Positions 23,418 through 38,134 are shown, numbered from the stretch's first letter. The stretch: DNA of 64,000 bases from Chrysoporthe austroafricana (GCA_001051155.2 JYIP02000004.1:3218383-3282382), one strand, 5' to 3'. Numbers and translations: made by a program. Notes: generated by a model from the letters alone, not told the origin.

Positions 23418-24386
23418 AATGAGGACGTTGCAACTACCCAAGTGGTGAAATATCTCAATATGGTCATATGGTTTTGGAAGACTTGTTAGTTTGACGGGCA
23501 ATCACAGCGGAAGAATCATGAAGGCATATCAAAGTCACCCGTCAATGAGGTGTGCTCTCCTTGAATATAAAGGACGAAGACGGCATATCTTCGTACATAT
23601 TGGCCCCGGTGATTGAAGATACACCGGCGGTGTTTAACGATCGGAACAATCACAATCCAATGTAGATTTAACCCTTGCTGGCTCCGGTTTTCGGCATTAT
23701 AAAATTCAACTTCGCCAGTCATGGCGTCAGACAGACATTTGGCCGCATAATTCGGAGACGTCTAAACTCCGATAACAGAATCAGGGCACAACGTAGAAGT
23801 GCCTTAAATGGTACAAGTATGATTCGAGATTACAGCATAGTAAAAACTAATTGCACAGGTCAATGTATCTCGTAGAGCCGATAATTCTTCCGTGGATCTG
23901 AAGCTAAGTCTCAAGCATCTGCTTCAAACACTGGCAATTCTGACGAATCCTAGATCTTTGAAAGTGCTCCTCTCCCCCAAGAAGTGTCTTGAGAGGGGTT
24001 TCATGCCAGAAAGTATGCGCCGTTGATTTTATTGTGGGCGACCTCCCCGTTCCGTCTTGTTTGTCCCTGATAGGTGTAAGCCTTCTTCACTAAGATGCTA
24101 GCAGGAAATTCATATGCTCAGTATACGAAGAACGACGCATGTGTTGGAGAATGGGGCCTCGTCACAGACGACGCCGGTAGAAGGAAGTCACCTCAGATAG
24201 TATTAGCTCCTGGGTGCTACTGAGAGATCGACAGCGAGCTTGGGTGCCAGCCCCTCTAGCCGGAAGCTTTAAAGTGCTATCGATTCTGCTGCTCAAATGT
24301 TCCGCAAACTTGTTCCTGTGTTTTCACAATGCTGGGCTCGGATGAAGGAGATCTTTCCACGTTAATGAGTGTGTAACTGTGCAAGG
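23418..24386. other. A/T-richer intergenic stretch upstream of the GT62 gene
   Basis: About 970 bp with no supported gene. It is visibly richer in A and T than its surroundings. A three-codon upstream frame (ATG AGT GTG TAA, 24365-24376) lies just before the mannosyltransferase start. Confidence 0.45.
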
Positions 24387-25793
24387 ATGCACCTGATGAC
24401 GAGGCCTCGCGTTGTGCGAACTCTACTCCTCGGAGTTCTCTTGCTTCTCGGTCTTCATACTATGGTATACAAACGTCATCATTGTTTACAGCCAGGCAGA
24501 GCGCAGGTTATACGTGAAGGGGAGGAGGGAACGATTGGGGGCCATGACGCCTTGAAGAAATTCCCTACGACTGCTCGTGCCAAGTGGGCAGAAACATACA
24601 CGACCGAGTCCTGGAGCAGCCCCGATGGCAAGATCAGACACTACACTCTGGTTCGGTCGATGGGCACCTCAGCCCCTAAACAAGCAATGCTCTTCCTCAG
24701 TGTCACTCGTGACGGGAACTCCTTTGGGCGAAACCCAACCGAGGAGCCACGTTCATTTCGGACGCATCTCGAGTTCATCACGACAACTACACTCAATGAG
24801 ACTCAAGTATCAATTGGGGTATTAACATCGTCCGAAGAGGAGTACGAGAGATACGTCAGAATCCTCACCCCGCCAGAGTCCTACGGAGGAAGCCCTCATC
24901 ACGATCCAGACTCGAAATACTTCGACTACGACTTTCAGCGAGTGACAGTCGTGCTACACATGGCAGACACTCGTCAGAGCGACCTTGAAACATCGCAACC
25001 GGGCTCACCGCGAGACGGTCGTCACGGAATGCCCCAACACGAGCGCAGGGCCCATATCGCGAAACTGCGCAATTATCTGCAGAATGTCGCCCTGAACCGC
25101 GAGACCCACCTGCTCTGGGTCGATGCGGACGTATACAAGTTCTCCTCCGAGGCCATGGTTGAAGCCATGATGCAGAAGGCCACGCTCACACCGGACCGCG
25201 ACGTCGGTGTCATTACGGCGCGGTGCGCCGTCGGCGAGCAGAGGCTGGCGGAAGCCTGGCTAGCACAGCACCCCGAATTCAGCATCCCCGACGAACCAGA
25301 ATCGGACGAGAGTGAAGAACAGAAGAGACTGAAGCAAGAAATGAGGGGGATGAGGGGCGGTCGGTACGAGATCATCGCCCACAAAATGTCGGCGATGGGC
25401 ACGTATGACCTTAATGCCTGGAGAGGACGGCGCACGGGCCCCAACAATATAGAGCAGGAGAAGCTGTGGCAGGACAAGGCCAGCTGGGAGCCGAGCGGCG
25501 CTGGACAGCTGACCACGATGGTGGACGCTGCCGTTGAAGGGACGTCGAACGATGACCTAGTTCAGTTGGATGCGGTGGGTGGAACTATCTTGATGATCCG
25601 CGCGGACCTTGTGAGAATGGGGCTCATTTTCGCTCCAGGCTACTTTGTGGGAATGACGTGGGAGCACGGAGAGGGGTATGATGCGATTGAGACCGAAGGA
25701 CTCTGTGTAGTCAGTAGAAGCTTTTCTCGGGACGGGCAGTCGATGTGCTATACAATGGGGGGCAATTGGACGGTATATCACACAATTTGGTGA
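24387..25793 (+). CDS. Anp1/Mnn9/Van1-family mannosyltransferase (GT62)
   Basis: The single exon encodes 468 residues from the ATG at 24387. The protein is predicted to be a type II Golgi membrane enzyme: a short basic tail, one hydrophobic span (VVRTLLLGVLLLLGLHTMV) and a lumenal catalytic domain. Family marks of Pfam Anp1 (GT62) are the metal-binding DxD in LLWVDADVYKF (D246/D248), and the C-terminal block VGGTILMIRADLVRMGL ... IETEGL followed by a conserved YHT. These enzymes extend alpha-1,6-mannan on cell-wall N-glycans within the M-Pol complexes. It differs from canonical Mnn9 by an inserted charged stretch (PDEPESDESEEQKRLKQE), so it may be a divergent paralogue rather than one of the three core subunits. 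Confidence 0.82.
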   Translation: MHLMTRPRVVRTLLLGVLLLLGLHTMVYKRHHCLQPGRAQVIREGEEGTIGGHDALKKFPTTARAKWAETYTTESWSSPDGKIRHYTLVRSMGTSAPKQAMLFLSVTRDGNSFGRNPTEEPRSFRTHLEFITTTTLNETQVSIGVLTSSEEEYERYVRILTPPESYGGSPHHDPDSKYFDYDFQRVTVVLHMADTRQSDLETSQPGSPRDGRHGMPQHERRAHIAKLRNYLQNVALNRETHLLWVDADVYKFSSEAMVEAMMQKATLTPDRDVGVITARCAVGEQRLAEAWLAQHPEFSIPDEPESDESEEQKRLKQEMRGMRGGRYEIIAHKMSAMGTYDLNAWRGRRTGPNNIEQEKLWQDKASWEPSGAGQLTTMVDAAVEGTSNDDLVQLDAVGGTILMIRADLVRMGLIFAPGYFVGMTWEHGEGYDAIETEGLCVVSRSFSRDGQSMCYTMGGNWTVYHTIW

Positions 25794-26213
25794 GACTGTC
25801 CCATGGCATAGAGGAAGACGTCCGACACGAGGGCAATTCCGTCTCTTCCAAGGACAGATCACGCAAATTAAGAAAAAAAAACACCAAAAACCGTAGTAGC
25901 AGCGTGAGCCACCATGAAAACCACTTCCTCCTCTGAAATTGGCCTTTGAAAATTATGGATGCGACACAAGATGCCGAATCTGTAGACTGCTACCTATCCT
26001 AGGTTTCCCTATGCAGGACGTAGTTTGCATTATGCATTGGCCGAAAAGAAAATCATGAGTCACCCTTTATGGCATGCTGATCCCCGAAAATGGCATTTGC
26101 CGTGATGATTCTGTCCAATAAACAATCTCATCATACAAAACGAACGGCCAAAATCATCCTGATTCTTGATGGTAATACCTCCAGTGAGTCTCGGTCGCAG
26201 GGGTCCCAATACC
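25794..26213. other. Convergent 3' interval
   Basis: This stretch lies between two converging genes, with an A-run near 25874. No coding sequence is supported. Confidence 0.45.
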
Positions 26214-27832
26214 CTAGAAATCCTGTCCCTCATCGTTCTGAGTGCTGTTACCCAAAGTATCCTCCTCGGAGTCAGCGTAGAACTGGATGAGGTCCTCTTT
26301 GCTGTCGTGAGTCTTGGCGGGGACGTTGGAGGTCGTCTTGAGGCCACCGGACTCGATAGAGACTTTTGAGTCGTCGGTCTGCAGAGACGTAGCGCCATTG
26401 GCAGTATCAGATGCCTCCGCTTTGTCCGACTCGGCCTTCTCAACGACCTCGGTAACGTCCTCAGCACGCTGAGCGGCAGCATTGGCAGTCACAACAGCGA
26501 CAGCAGTACTGCCCTCGATGACGTTGGCAACATCCTCGTCGTTCTCCTCTGCAGCGTTGTTCGCCTCGCTCTTCTTCTGACTGGGCAGCAGATCGGTCTT
26601 GGGGTTATGTAGACCTAGGTTCTTGACGATATTGGCGTTGGCAACAGGACGCCCACCCATGGAACGGAAACCAAAGCCTACTGCAGCAGTAGGGGGGATG
26701 TCACCCTTCAGAACGCCATCGATGCTCAGGTGGCTCAGCTCCTCGCCGAGGCCACCGCGGCCGCAGCGAGGGCACAGAGTGGTCTTGCACTCCTCGACCT
26801 CGGACACGACGTAGGGACGCTCCTCGGCGGGAGGAACGAAGTTGCCGTAGCGGTCAGTGAGAGCGGTGTCGACAGCGTTCTCGTGCTGGCGCAGGACCGT
26901 GTTGAGTTGGGTGGAGCTGTAGGAGCCGATCTGAGAGGGGGTCATCTCATTGAGAGGGCTGAGCTTGTCCTGACGGGCGGCGGCGCCGCGGTCGGGGGCC
27001 TTCAGCTGCTGGGAGAACATCTCACCAATGTCATCAGAGTGTTCCTGAGTTGACATCAGCATGGGTGAGTGTGAGGTTGGTATGGGCCTCTCAGACTGTT
27101 GCTTACCTGAGTACCATCGCGGATGGAATCAAAGAGGCGCGCATCGGTCTCGTGACAGCAACGGTACATCCAACCGAAGTCAGAATGACGTCCACACTTA
27201 TCGCAGCGCAACGTGCTGTCGTACTAGATTCTCGCGTAAGGACCTTGTCTTTCTTGATGAAAGGATAGGGGGGCTTATATACTTACCACGCGCGTGGAAG
27301 CCAGAGAAAAGCACTTCTCGGACATTGGACGATACAAACGGCTGATATTGATGGGTCGGTTGAGACTCTGATCAGGCCAAAAACCACTGAGAGAAGGAGG
27401 TCCATTGCCAATCCTGGATTGTGTAGGATGAGGCTGGCTTGTGTAAGTGAGCCCAAGGGGAGCCTCATTACCAGACCCTGTATGGGGTTGTTGAGTGCGT
27501 GGGCTTGGAGGCCGGCTGTTGGTGTCCAAGCCAGCATCTGCGGGAGGGCACAAGCTTCCAAACCCTGGGGGCGTACCAGAGCTTGAACGAGCGCCAATGC
27601 TTGGGCGAGGAGTAAAGCCCGGGGGAGGACCGAAGCCTGGGGGAACGCGCAGGCCTGAAGGAGGAGAGCTATGGGCACTGTAGACTGGACTGGGGGGAGG
27701 GGCAGGGGGCACCTGGCATTCGTCGTCCAGATTCACCATACCAAGCACAGCTCGTACTGGACGAGGACTGGTAGGAGGACTGCCATTAGGGCAGTCCCAG
27801 CCAGGAGACGGAGGTACTTGTTCAGGAGACAT
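26214..27832 (-). CDS. Hypothetical protein with two Cys-pair motifs
   Basis: I do not recognise a named family. Three exons with consensus splice sites and phase-0 joins (27287-27832, 27107-27223, 26214-27044) give 497 residues starting MSPEQVPPSPGW. The N-terminal 180 residues are Pro/Gly-rich and disordered (PPGFGPPPGFTPRPS repeats). The 39-residue middle exon encodes CDKCGRHSDFGWMYRCCHETD, a C-x2-C ... C-C-H pattern likely to bind zinc. A second pair, CPRCGRGG, lies about 100 residues later, and a folded-looking segment follows (GEELSHLSIDGVLKGDIP). The C-terminal third is acidic and Ala/Glu-rich. No signal peptide is seen. It probably represents a conserved filamentous-fungal zinc-ribbon-like protein; function is unknown. 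The paired cysteines and clean introns argue that it is real. Confidence 0.72.
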
Positions 27833-27949
27833 CGTTGTGCTCAATGGATGGATCAGCTTTTTCGAGTCGGCAGAGACTATTCTTGGGCTAGTGTTTGCTT
27901 GATGAACTCAGGAGTCGAGCCTGTGGCTGTGAATCGCCTGGTTGTTGTC

Positions 27950-28215
27950 GACGTCCTGTGGGAAAGAATGAGATTTAAGTGAGATCAAATGGGTCAAAGA
28001 GAGTCGTCATTGCTTTAATCAGAGAGCTTCGCCGACAAGAAAGCCCGACAGTGAAATAATCAGTGCTTGAAAATATTGGGAGTGGAGCTTTTCGTCGTGG
28101 GTAGTGTAGGTATTTTGGACGTGCTGTGAGAAAGGTTGAGGTTGAACTGAGATGGAATGGTGCTAAGTCGTCGTTGATTGAATAAGAGAGCCACACCGAC
28201 GAGAAAGTCTGATGA
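27950..28215. repeat. Two diverged tandem copies of a ~100-bp unit
   Basis: Positions 27950-28050 and 28118-28215 align along their length at an offset of 168 bp. Matching blocks in order include GACGTSCTGTGRGAAAG, TGAGATNRAATGG, AGTCGTC, RAGAGAGC and CCGACRAGAAAG. The copies differ at roughly a quarter of positions by eye, so the duplication is old. They lie just upstream of the unknown Cys-motif gene and may overlap its leader. Confidence 0.72.
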
Positions 28216-29020
28216 TGCAGCTACATGGCGCTCTGACCAGAACAATTTCCAAAGGTTCACATTTTCTTCACATTTTCTTTGCTTACAGACACAAAGAGTC
28301 AAGGTCGAACGGAAACTTCGCTGCCTGCCTACTTGGCAATACCATCACTTACAAGCAAAGCTGGATACTCTTTGGTTACTACTATTTAAGCCACCAGAGC
28401 TGCAACATGCAATATGCAATGCAGTCACACAGTGACCAAGGCCCTGTGGCTGCCATTTCAAAATACTCTCCCAGGATAGGCCATGGCTTAAAGCACACCC
28501 ACTTGTGCAGCTTTCACCAAAGTTTTCCAGTGACCGATACAAATTTTGCTGTAAGACAAATTTCTTGCGTGTTCAACTAGAAAGGACTCCTGAAACAGGA
28601 TACTAAGGCAACAAGCAGTAGTGTTGGGTTTGCCAGCCCTCATGCTCAATCCTCATCTTCCGACAGCGGAGTCCATGGAAAAAGGCTTCCTTATTGCTTA
28701 CATCCACTCGCCTATTGGATCATTCGCCGTCTCCTGATCATCACTATCCCACACTGCTGTTTCCCATATGAAATGACTCGATCTCTTTTGTGCCTGGAGG
28801 AGAGACGGTACAGAATAGACAGGTCCTCATAGACTCATATTTGGGCATCGTTAACATAGAGACGCGTCCAAAATGGCATGCATACGGGGGTGATGGTAGG
28901 GCGCCCGGAACTTGGGCGGTCGACAGAGAGCCACTTGGCTTCAAAAACTGACGAGGAGGTAATGTACTTTCAACAAACATAGGCTGAGCGTGCTGAGGAT
29001 CGTAGTCCCGGACTGATGTC

Positions 29021-29371
29021 CTAGGGGGCCGTTAGGGGGCCGTCAATGCGTTTTTTGAGGAGTAGAACGTGAGGACATGCAGGAGCAATCATAGCATATA
29101 GATTGGTACTCTCAAGTGGGTCTTGTAGAAGGCAGTGTGTTTGAACAGAACCAGTGGGTGTGGAACCGGATCCTATCAAACTCGCCATTGAAGCAGATTT
29201 CCCTTCAGCGGTGCAGACAAAAGGTCCCGCGCTGAGCCCTTCTGAGATCAGGAAAGCACTGAGCCATGTTGTGTCGTCCGGGTGAAGCAGGTCAGGCCGG
29301 AAGTGATGAGAGCGATCATCGCTTCCAGCGGGCCAGGATGGAAGCGAGTACACTTGAGGAACGTCTCTCCG
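29021..29371 (-). pseudogene. Possible protein-coding relic (no start codon)
   Basis: An open frame of about 115 codons reads as plausible protein (VYSLPSWPAGSDDRSHHF, DDTTWLSAFLISEGLSAG) but has no ATG and no obvious splice acceptor upstream. It is not clearly related to any family I know. It may be a decayed gene or chance. Confidence 0.22.
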
Positions 29372-30164
29372 CCATCATAGTCCCTTGGACTTGCGGGAAT
29401 GGTGATTTCTCCATGGATCATTCCAAAAGCGCTGAGGCTAGTTGCTAGCTATTAGAAGGTAAGACCATATTGTTCAGAGTGTGAACTTGATCCGAGGTTG
29501 AGTCTCGGGCTGTAGACTTGGACCGGGGCAGAATACTGGTACAAATTAAGCTTAGCATGGGTTGCCTGTTAACAGGGGACTTGGCCTATCAAGCAAAGCA
29601 GCCTCAAGTCGGCTGTACCCCATGTACTGCGCTATTGGTGATGTGAGATGGATAGAAGAGGTTAGACCTCCAATACGCTCCGGCGCGTTGCTCCAGCTCC
29701 CAGCTGCGTCTCCACCAAGCTCCAATTTCACAGGGTAGAGTCCAACCTCCCCGTTTCTGTCCTGAACACTCCCGTCTCCCCCCTCTCACCGTTCGTAAAT
29801 CAAGGCACATTTGCTCACACAGGGCGAATATATTGCTCTACAATCAATCGCTATCGCTGGTAAGTCCAAGTACATCTCTTTCTCTCGGCGTCTGGTGGCT
29901 CCACGGCTTCAGGCACCTTCCCCGCCATCCGGTCGAGGCCAATGGCTCCACACTTTGTAAACAAACTTGCCCAGTAGCTGCAGGTGCCCATTTACCCTGC
30001 AGCAACCAGCCTCCTTCTGACAGCTTGGCTGGGGAGAGACATTTGGGCTCCCCTTTCTGCGCAGAATTGCACAATATCCCCACTGACATATCCTGTCGCT
30101 CCTAGCCCTCGGTCTTCTCTAATTGTCCTCGCCGGCGTCGGCCTGAGAATCGAGATAGCCCACC

Positions 30165-31207
30165 ATGTCTTTCAAGTTCGAGCGAGACACCTTGAAGCAG
30201 TCAGAAGGCGCCGCCGGTGTTGCCGGGCCGGCCCTTTCTGCTGTCGCCGATGCTCGTCAGCACCTACTTGGGAAGGACGGCCCTCTCCCTGGAACGACTG
30301 GGAAGCACCCTATATCCGAGAAGATTGGCACTGCCATCACTGGCGGCAAGCAGAATGCGGGGACGAAGGGTTACCTCGCTGTACGTCCTTCCCTTCTACC
30401 GTCGAGTCACGACGTCACGGCGTGTCGCGCCCCGATGGCTCGGGGCGGCACGGTCGCCAACTACACACATGAGGTGGACACGCTGCTAATAGTGTGGTTC
30501 CGGCACAGGCCTACATTAAGCAGCTGGAAGACAACCCGATGCGGACCAAGATGTTGACCGCCGGCACCCTGGCCGGTGCGCAAGAATTTATTGCATCATG
30601 GCTGGCAAAGGACCGTAACAAGAACGGCAACTACTTCACCTCGCGTGTGCCCAAGATGGCTGCATATGGTGCCTTCGTCAGCGCCCCTCTCGGCTCGTTC
30701 CTGATCTGGCTGCTGCAGAAGGTCTTCGCCGGCCGTACGAGCCTGCGCGCCAAGATCCTCCAGATTCTCGCTAGCAATCTCGTGGTAAGTCTCTGCCCCT
30801 GGCCTCTCGTTGTTCGGGGGCTTGACGGCTGACCACGTATCCAGATCGCGCCAATCCAGAATTCCGTGTACCTCGTTGCCATGGCAATCATCGCTGGAGC
30901 GAGAACATATCATCAAGTGCGGGCAACCGTTCGCGTGGGCTTCTGGAAGGTCATGCGCGTCAGCTGGATCACGTCGCCCATCTGCCTGGCCTTCGCGCAG
31001 AAGTTCCTGCCCGAGAACACCTGGGTGCCCTTCTTCAATCTTGTGTCATTTGTCATCGGCACCTACATCAACACCGTCACCAAAAGGAAGCGGCTCGCGG
31101 CTCTGCGCAAGAAGCACTTCGGTGATGGCGGCAGGCCGGGCTCGATCTCGGGTGGCCCCTCGCACCCCGACGACTACCCTCCTATTGGACCCAACCCCCC
31201 CTACTAG
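30165..31207 (+). CDS. Mpv17/PMP22-family integral membrane protein
   Basis: Three exons (30165-30380, 30509-30784, 30845-31207) join in phase 0 to 284 residues. The C-terminal half carries the Mpv17/PMP22 signature: FWKVMRVSWITSPICLAFAQKFLPENTWVPFFNLVSF, preceded by hydrophobic segments in MAAYGAFVSAPLGSFLIWLLQ and IAPIQNSVYLVAMAII. Four membrane helices are likely. The N-terminal ~70 residues are soluble and polar, and the C-terminus is a Gly/Pro/Asp tail. The family includes peroxisomal Pmp22, mitochondrial Sym1/Mpv17 and the fungal Woronin sorting complex protein. The polar N-terminal extension and length resemble peroxisomal members more than Sym1, but location is not settled by sequence. 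Transport substrate is unknown. Confidence 0.85.
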
Positions 31208-32026
31208 GCGGGCGCCACTCTGCGTCGGAGAACATCTGAGGAAGCACGATGTGAGGTAGGTTGATGTTGTGGGAGTGGGTTAGCCGGTACGGCGACCTTT
31301 GACTATAAGTGCGGTTTTGCGATGCGGTTTTGTCTGGATGGAATGTGGCATTGGATACCAAAGAGTACGGGATTGGGATAATGAGGGAAATATTCACGAC
31401 GGGATGAAAATATCTGATCACGCTATGGCTAGTTTTTTACATCTCTCCAAGCAGTATATGTCGCCTTTGCAGCAGATACATGATGACCTGGCAAATACCA
31501 TTCTCGTATTTATCCAAGACCCGTAAGCTCCAGCCTCACGTCTATGGAGGTGGGCATTCACTGCCAGCCTTTGCTGAGAGAGCTGAACCGTCTAGACGTA
31601 CTACGGTAGGAATCTGGCAGGCAGATGCTGCTACCTCGGCGAGCCGATTGCTTACCTAATGCCCCGCCTTCTTTGGCCGCAGTTTCTCTTCTAGCGCCAC
31701 ACCGCCCTGACTCGCCCCAAGTGTCCCTACCCGATAAGCCTAAAATTTTCTGCTTGTCGCAACGTCTTTCTCGCTTCCTCTCTCTTAAACCAGCACCCAC
31801 CCGTCTATCTTCTCCCCTTTCTCTTTCATCACATCTCCATCAACCCCTCTCTTCTTTTCCAGTCCAGACACACCTCGTCTGGTAATAATACTCACGGTCA
31901 CCTTTTGATCGCGATTTTGTGCTTGGTTTGATTGATTTGACGCCATAGGTCCTTGTTCCTCCCAACCGCTCGAAAACGGAAACTCCGCCAGCAACGCAAT
32001 CGCAACAACCACCCTACAGCACCAAG
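31208..32026. promoter_or_regulatory. DBP2 upstream region
   Basis: About 820 bp without a supported gene. The last 365 bp before the DBP2 start contain no ATG and are pyrimidine-rich on the plus strand, as expected of a highly expressed gene's promoter and leader. Confidence 0.5.
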
Positions 32027-34486
<2,460 letters not shown>

Positions 34487-36014
34487 ACCGTCTCGCCAAC
34501 TAAATGACTGTCCCGATGACAGTCGACAGAACGGTGATCTCCAGCCTGCTCTAAGGTGTTCTAGAATCTCAACGGAGGCATCCGTCCGGCACAATCACGG
34601 CGTTCTTGTAGAATGGGTCAAGGGGTTGCCTAGACACTGGCACTATTTTGCTTTACTAACCCGGTAATTCCCAGTGTCTGTTTGTCATTTTCTTTGTCAT
34701 CATGTGTTGCCGTAAGTGCCTGAAGGAAAGAGGTAAGGTAGGGCTGTTCAGACGCAAGTCCCCGCCCTTCACTTACCCAGGCACCTACGCAGGGAGATGT
34801 TCTGTTTTATATCGGAAGGCAGCACGAAAAAAAGTCATTGGGTCATTGGGTCGATTTGCTGCGGTGGACTGAAATAGAGCTTCAGTTGCAGCAGTCACAT
34901 CTTGTGAACTAGATCACAGCCACCTCGTATTTTTGAGGGTGAAAAATCATCGATAGGACAGCGTTTTTGAGACTCGACGACCCCTGTGGTTTGAGCCTCT
35001 CCGAGTCTGAATTTGAAATATGGATCTGAAAAGGAGAAAGGCTGTGGGCTCAACGCGGATTATTATATTAGCCCAGGGTTTCCGTGAACGTAATGCCTAC
35101 CTATCACATGAAGTTGATACATCCCTCAGCCGCATGCTCTCCACTGCTGCGTCAACGCCCCATCAGTACCGAAATAGCAGTCAAATTTCATCCCTGGTGC
35201 CCCACCTGTCTTCCTGAGCATCATAAAATTCTCCCCGGGGGCCCGGGCGCCGTCCGAGGCGATCCGTAGGTCCAGGCGGCTAGGGGCCACCGGATTTGTG
35301 GCGTGGCGTGGACGACCTTCCTCGATCGGTGACTCCTTTGCGCCCTCGTTCTCGGAACCAATGTCAATAATCTCAGCCACAGCTGTACAAAGAAAAAAAA
35401 AAATGGAGAATCCGTTTCGGGACTCAACTCCCACGCGCGATTGGGCCGCGGCGTAGTCGGGCCTTCTGCCGGGGCTCGAAACGAGCAAAATTTCTCGACG
35501 AACAACGAGGCGGTCTGGCGGGTTGTCGCCATCGTTGTTGTTGGTCCCGCTCGAGGGAAAGGACGGGGGGACCAAGTCTTGATCTACATGCTTTTTAAAC
35601 ACACTCAATCGAGCCCCTGGCGGCCGGCTCGCGCCCGATTGTTTCGGTCGACGTTCTGAGACCACAGGGCAAATCAGCTGTCAGCGGTCTAGCCGGCGAT
35701 TGGGTGACATCGAGACGAGAAAATAATACCGCCGACGTGAGCCGACTTCGTATCAGTATGGACCAGCCTGTGGCTTCGCCTCGATAAGGGCCAGCTTGGC
35801 CAAGCGTCAGCTTCCTCACAATCGTGACTGCTCGTCGCAGGATGTGTCCGAGTGCGCCTGTGCTCTCCCCCTTCTAGGATTTGTGCTACGTATATATCGA
35901 GTCAGAGGAGCTTACTGATCCCCGAGACCGAGGACGGCACAGCCTCAAAAGATCTTACAGCTGGGAGGCGAGCACAGTCCTACGCACCTCACCTCTACAC
36001 AACTCAACCCGCAG
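34487..36014. other. 1.5-kb interval: DBP2 3' flank and amylase promoter region
   Basis: No coding sequence is supported. Short overlapping frames on both strands (35020-35820) look random. An A-run lies near 35390. The right end contains the amylase promoter and leader. Confidence 0.45.
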
Positions 36015-38134
36015 ATGAGAACGCCGGATCTCACGAATATGTTCACCGCGGAAGCACGCCCGGCCCCGTCACCACCGAGTCACTTCTCATCACCATCGTC
36101 CTCTGTCACATCGATCACGACGAGCAGCAGTCGCAGTCGCAGTGCCGGCAGCAGCACCAGCACCAGCAGCCCACCCAAAAACCAGACCGTGCTCCAAGGC
36201 TTCGAATGGTATGTTCCGGCCGACAACCAGCACTGGAAGCGTCTGGAGGGTATCGTCCCCGTCCTCGCCGAGCTTGGCGTCAGCTCGCTCTGGATACCAC
36301 CAGCCTGCAAGTCCTTCGGTCCGGATAGCGTCGGCTATGACATATACGACCTTTACGATCTGGGCGAGTTTAACCAGAAGGGGTGTGTTGCGACGAAGTA
36401 TGGCACCAAGGAGGAGCTCGCTAGCCTCGCTCAAGTGGCGGAGGCCTATGGTGTTGGCGTGATGTTTGATGTTGTGATTTCTCACAAGGCCGGGGCCGAT
36501 GAGTTTGAGGATGTTAGGGCTGTGAGAGTTGAGTCGTTTGGTGAGTAAATTCGAAAATTTCGTGGAAAAGCCTCCACCCGATTCCTATATTGACCCTCCT
36601 GCCTTGGTGGATTTTTCTGGGGGGCTTCTTTTCGTCTTTCTCTTTTCCTCCCTCACCTTTGCTTTTTCTCGTTAGCCAGAGGCTCAACATTATGCACTAG
36701 ATCGCAACGCTGAGATTGGTGGATTCGAGGATATCCAAGCGTGGACCAAATTCGAATACAAGGCTCGCAACAAGCAGTACAGCTCGTTCATTTGGCACAA
36801 AGACCACTTCTCAGGAGTCGACTATGACGAGAAGACGAAGACTGCGGGCGTCATCCGTAGATTCGAGGGCAAAGAATGGGCGGCAGACGTCGATCCAGAG
36901 CGTGGCAATTATGACTACTTGTGAGTTATGCAGTCCCTTTTTTTGTCCCCTTTTGCGGTCTGACACAGGTTTTTGCTCCTAGAATGTTCGCCAACATTGA
37001 TCTTGCACACCCTGAAGTTCGGCGCGAGCTTTTCAGCTGGGCTGATTGGCTCGGAGAGCAGCTCCCCATCCGCGGTCTCCGTCTTGATGCTATCAAGCAT
37101 ATGTCCACAGCATTCGTCAAGGACTTCGTGAAGCACGCCAGGAAGATTTGGGGCCAGGAGTGCCTTCTTGTGGGCGAGTACTGGGTGCAAGAAGCTGACT
37201 TCCTCATCAAGTATGCCGAGGACATGGATTGTGATGTCCAGCTATACGACATCCGTTTGGTTCACAACTTCAGAGACCTTTCCTGGGCCAAGACTCCTGA
37301 TCTTCGTACCGTCTTCGATGGAGCGCTGGCAGAGACGAGACCGGATCTGAGCGTCGTGAGTCTCATTATAAGCCCACAGGTGCGGTCCCCGTGCTAACAA
37401 ATAACGATCGACGTCAGACTTTCGTGGTAAATCACGATACTCAGGAGGGTCAAACTTCCGAGACGCTTGTCGCACCCTGGTTTATTCCGCTGGCCTACTC
37501 CATCATCCTCCTCCACACAAATGGAGGCACACCCGTAGTATTCTACGGAGACCTCTATGGCTCGCTCGGACCAATGGGTGAGCGACCTGCCGGCACATAC
37601 GAGCCAGCAGATCACGGTCGCCGGCTTATCCCGAAGATGATGTTCGCTCGCCAGTCGTACGCGTATGGACCACAGTTCGAGTACTTCGATGAGCCTGACT
37701 GCATCGGCTTTACCCGGCATGGCGATCCTTCCTTCTCCCGGCACGCTGGACTTGCTGTGTTGATGACGTGTCGTCACGAGGTGGCAGTGAAGCGGATGTT
37801 CGTCGGCACGCATCATGCTGGTGAGCAGTGGACAGACCTGCTGGGCGAGGTGCAGGGCTCTGTTGAAATTGGCATGGATGGTTGGGCCTTGTTCATCGCC
37901 GCACCCAGGAGCGTCTCCGTCTGGGTTGATCACAGAGCAGTGGGTCGAGCCGAGATTGACTCCTTCGTCTTGTAAGTCAGACCCAGCTGTTATTTTGATG
38001 CCCAATTTGTCTGCGTGGGTTTGCTGACGGCACTTTACAGTGATCATGACATCTACGGATTCGAGAATCATGATTCATCGATGCATGACGTTGAAGATTT
38101 CCCTGGGTTGTCGTTGGTTCGGTCGAGGCTCTAA
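36015..38134 (+). CDS. Intracellular alpha-amylase, GH13 subfamily 5 (Amy1-like)
   Basis: Five exons (36015-36540, 36701-36920, 36983-37355, 37418-37971, 38041-38134) encode 588 residues. The enzyme is a GH13 alpha-amylase of the bacterial-type, cytosolic subfamily. It has no signal peptide but a Ser/Thr-rich N-terminal extension (about 60 residues) before LQGFEWYVP. The catalytic triad is intact: D284 in RGLRLDAIKH, E314 in LLVGEYWV and D380 in VVNHDTQ. DVVISHKAGAD and GTPVVFYGDLYG are further subfamily marks. In dimorphic and other ascomycetes the homologue (Histoplasma AMY1) is needed for alpha-1,3-glucan synthesis, presumably by making a maltooligosaccharide primer. A cell-wall role here is an inference. 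An in-frame ATG at 36039 is an alternative start. Confidence 0.9.

Larger units (their letters stand above)
27833..30164. other. 2.3-kb intergenic region with a diverged tandem repeat and a possible gene relic
   Basis: No intact gene is supported. The left part holds two diverged copies of a ~100-bp unit and the middle holds a protein-like but startless frame, both listed separately. The right end contains the leader of the Mpv17-family gene. Confidence 0.5.
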
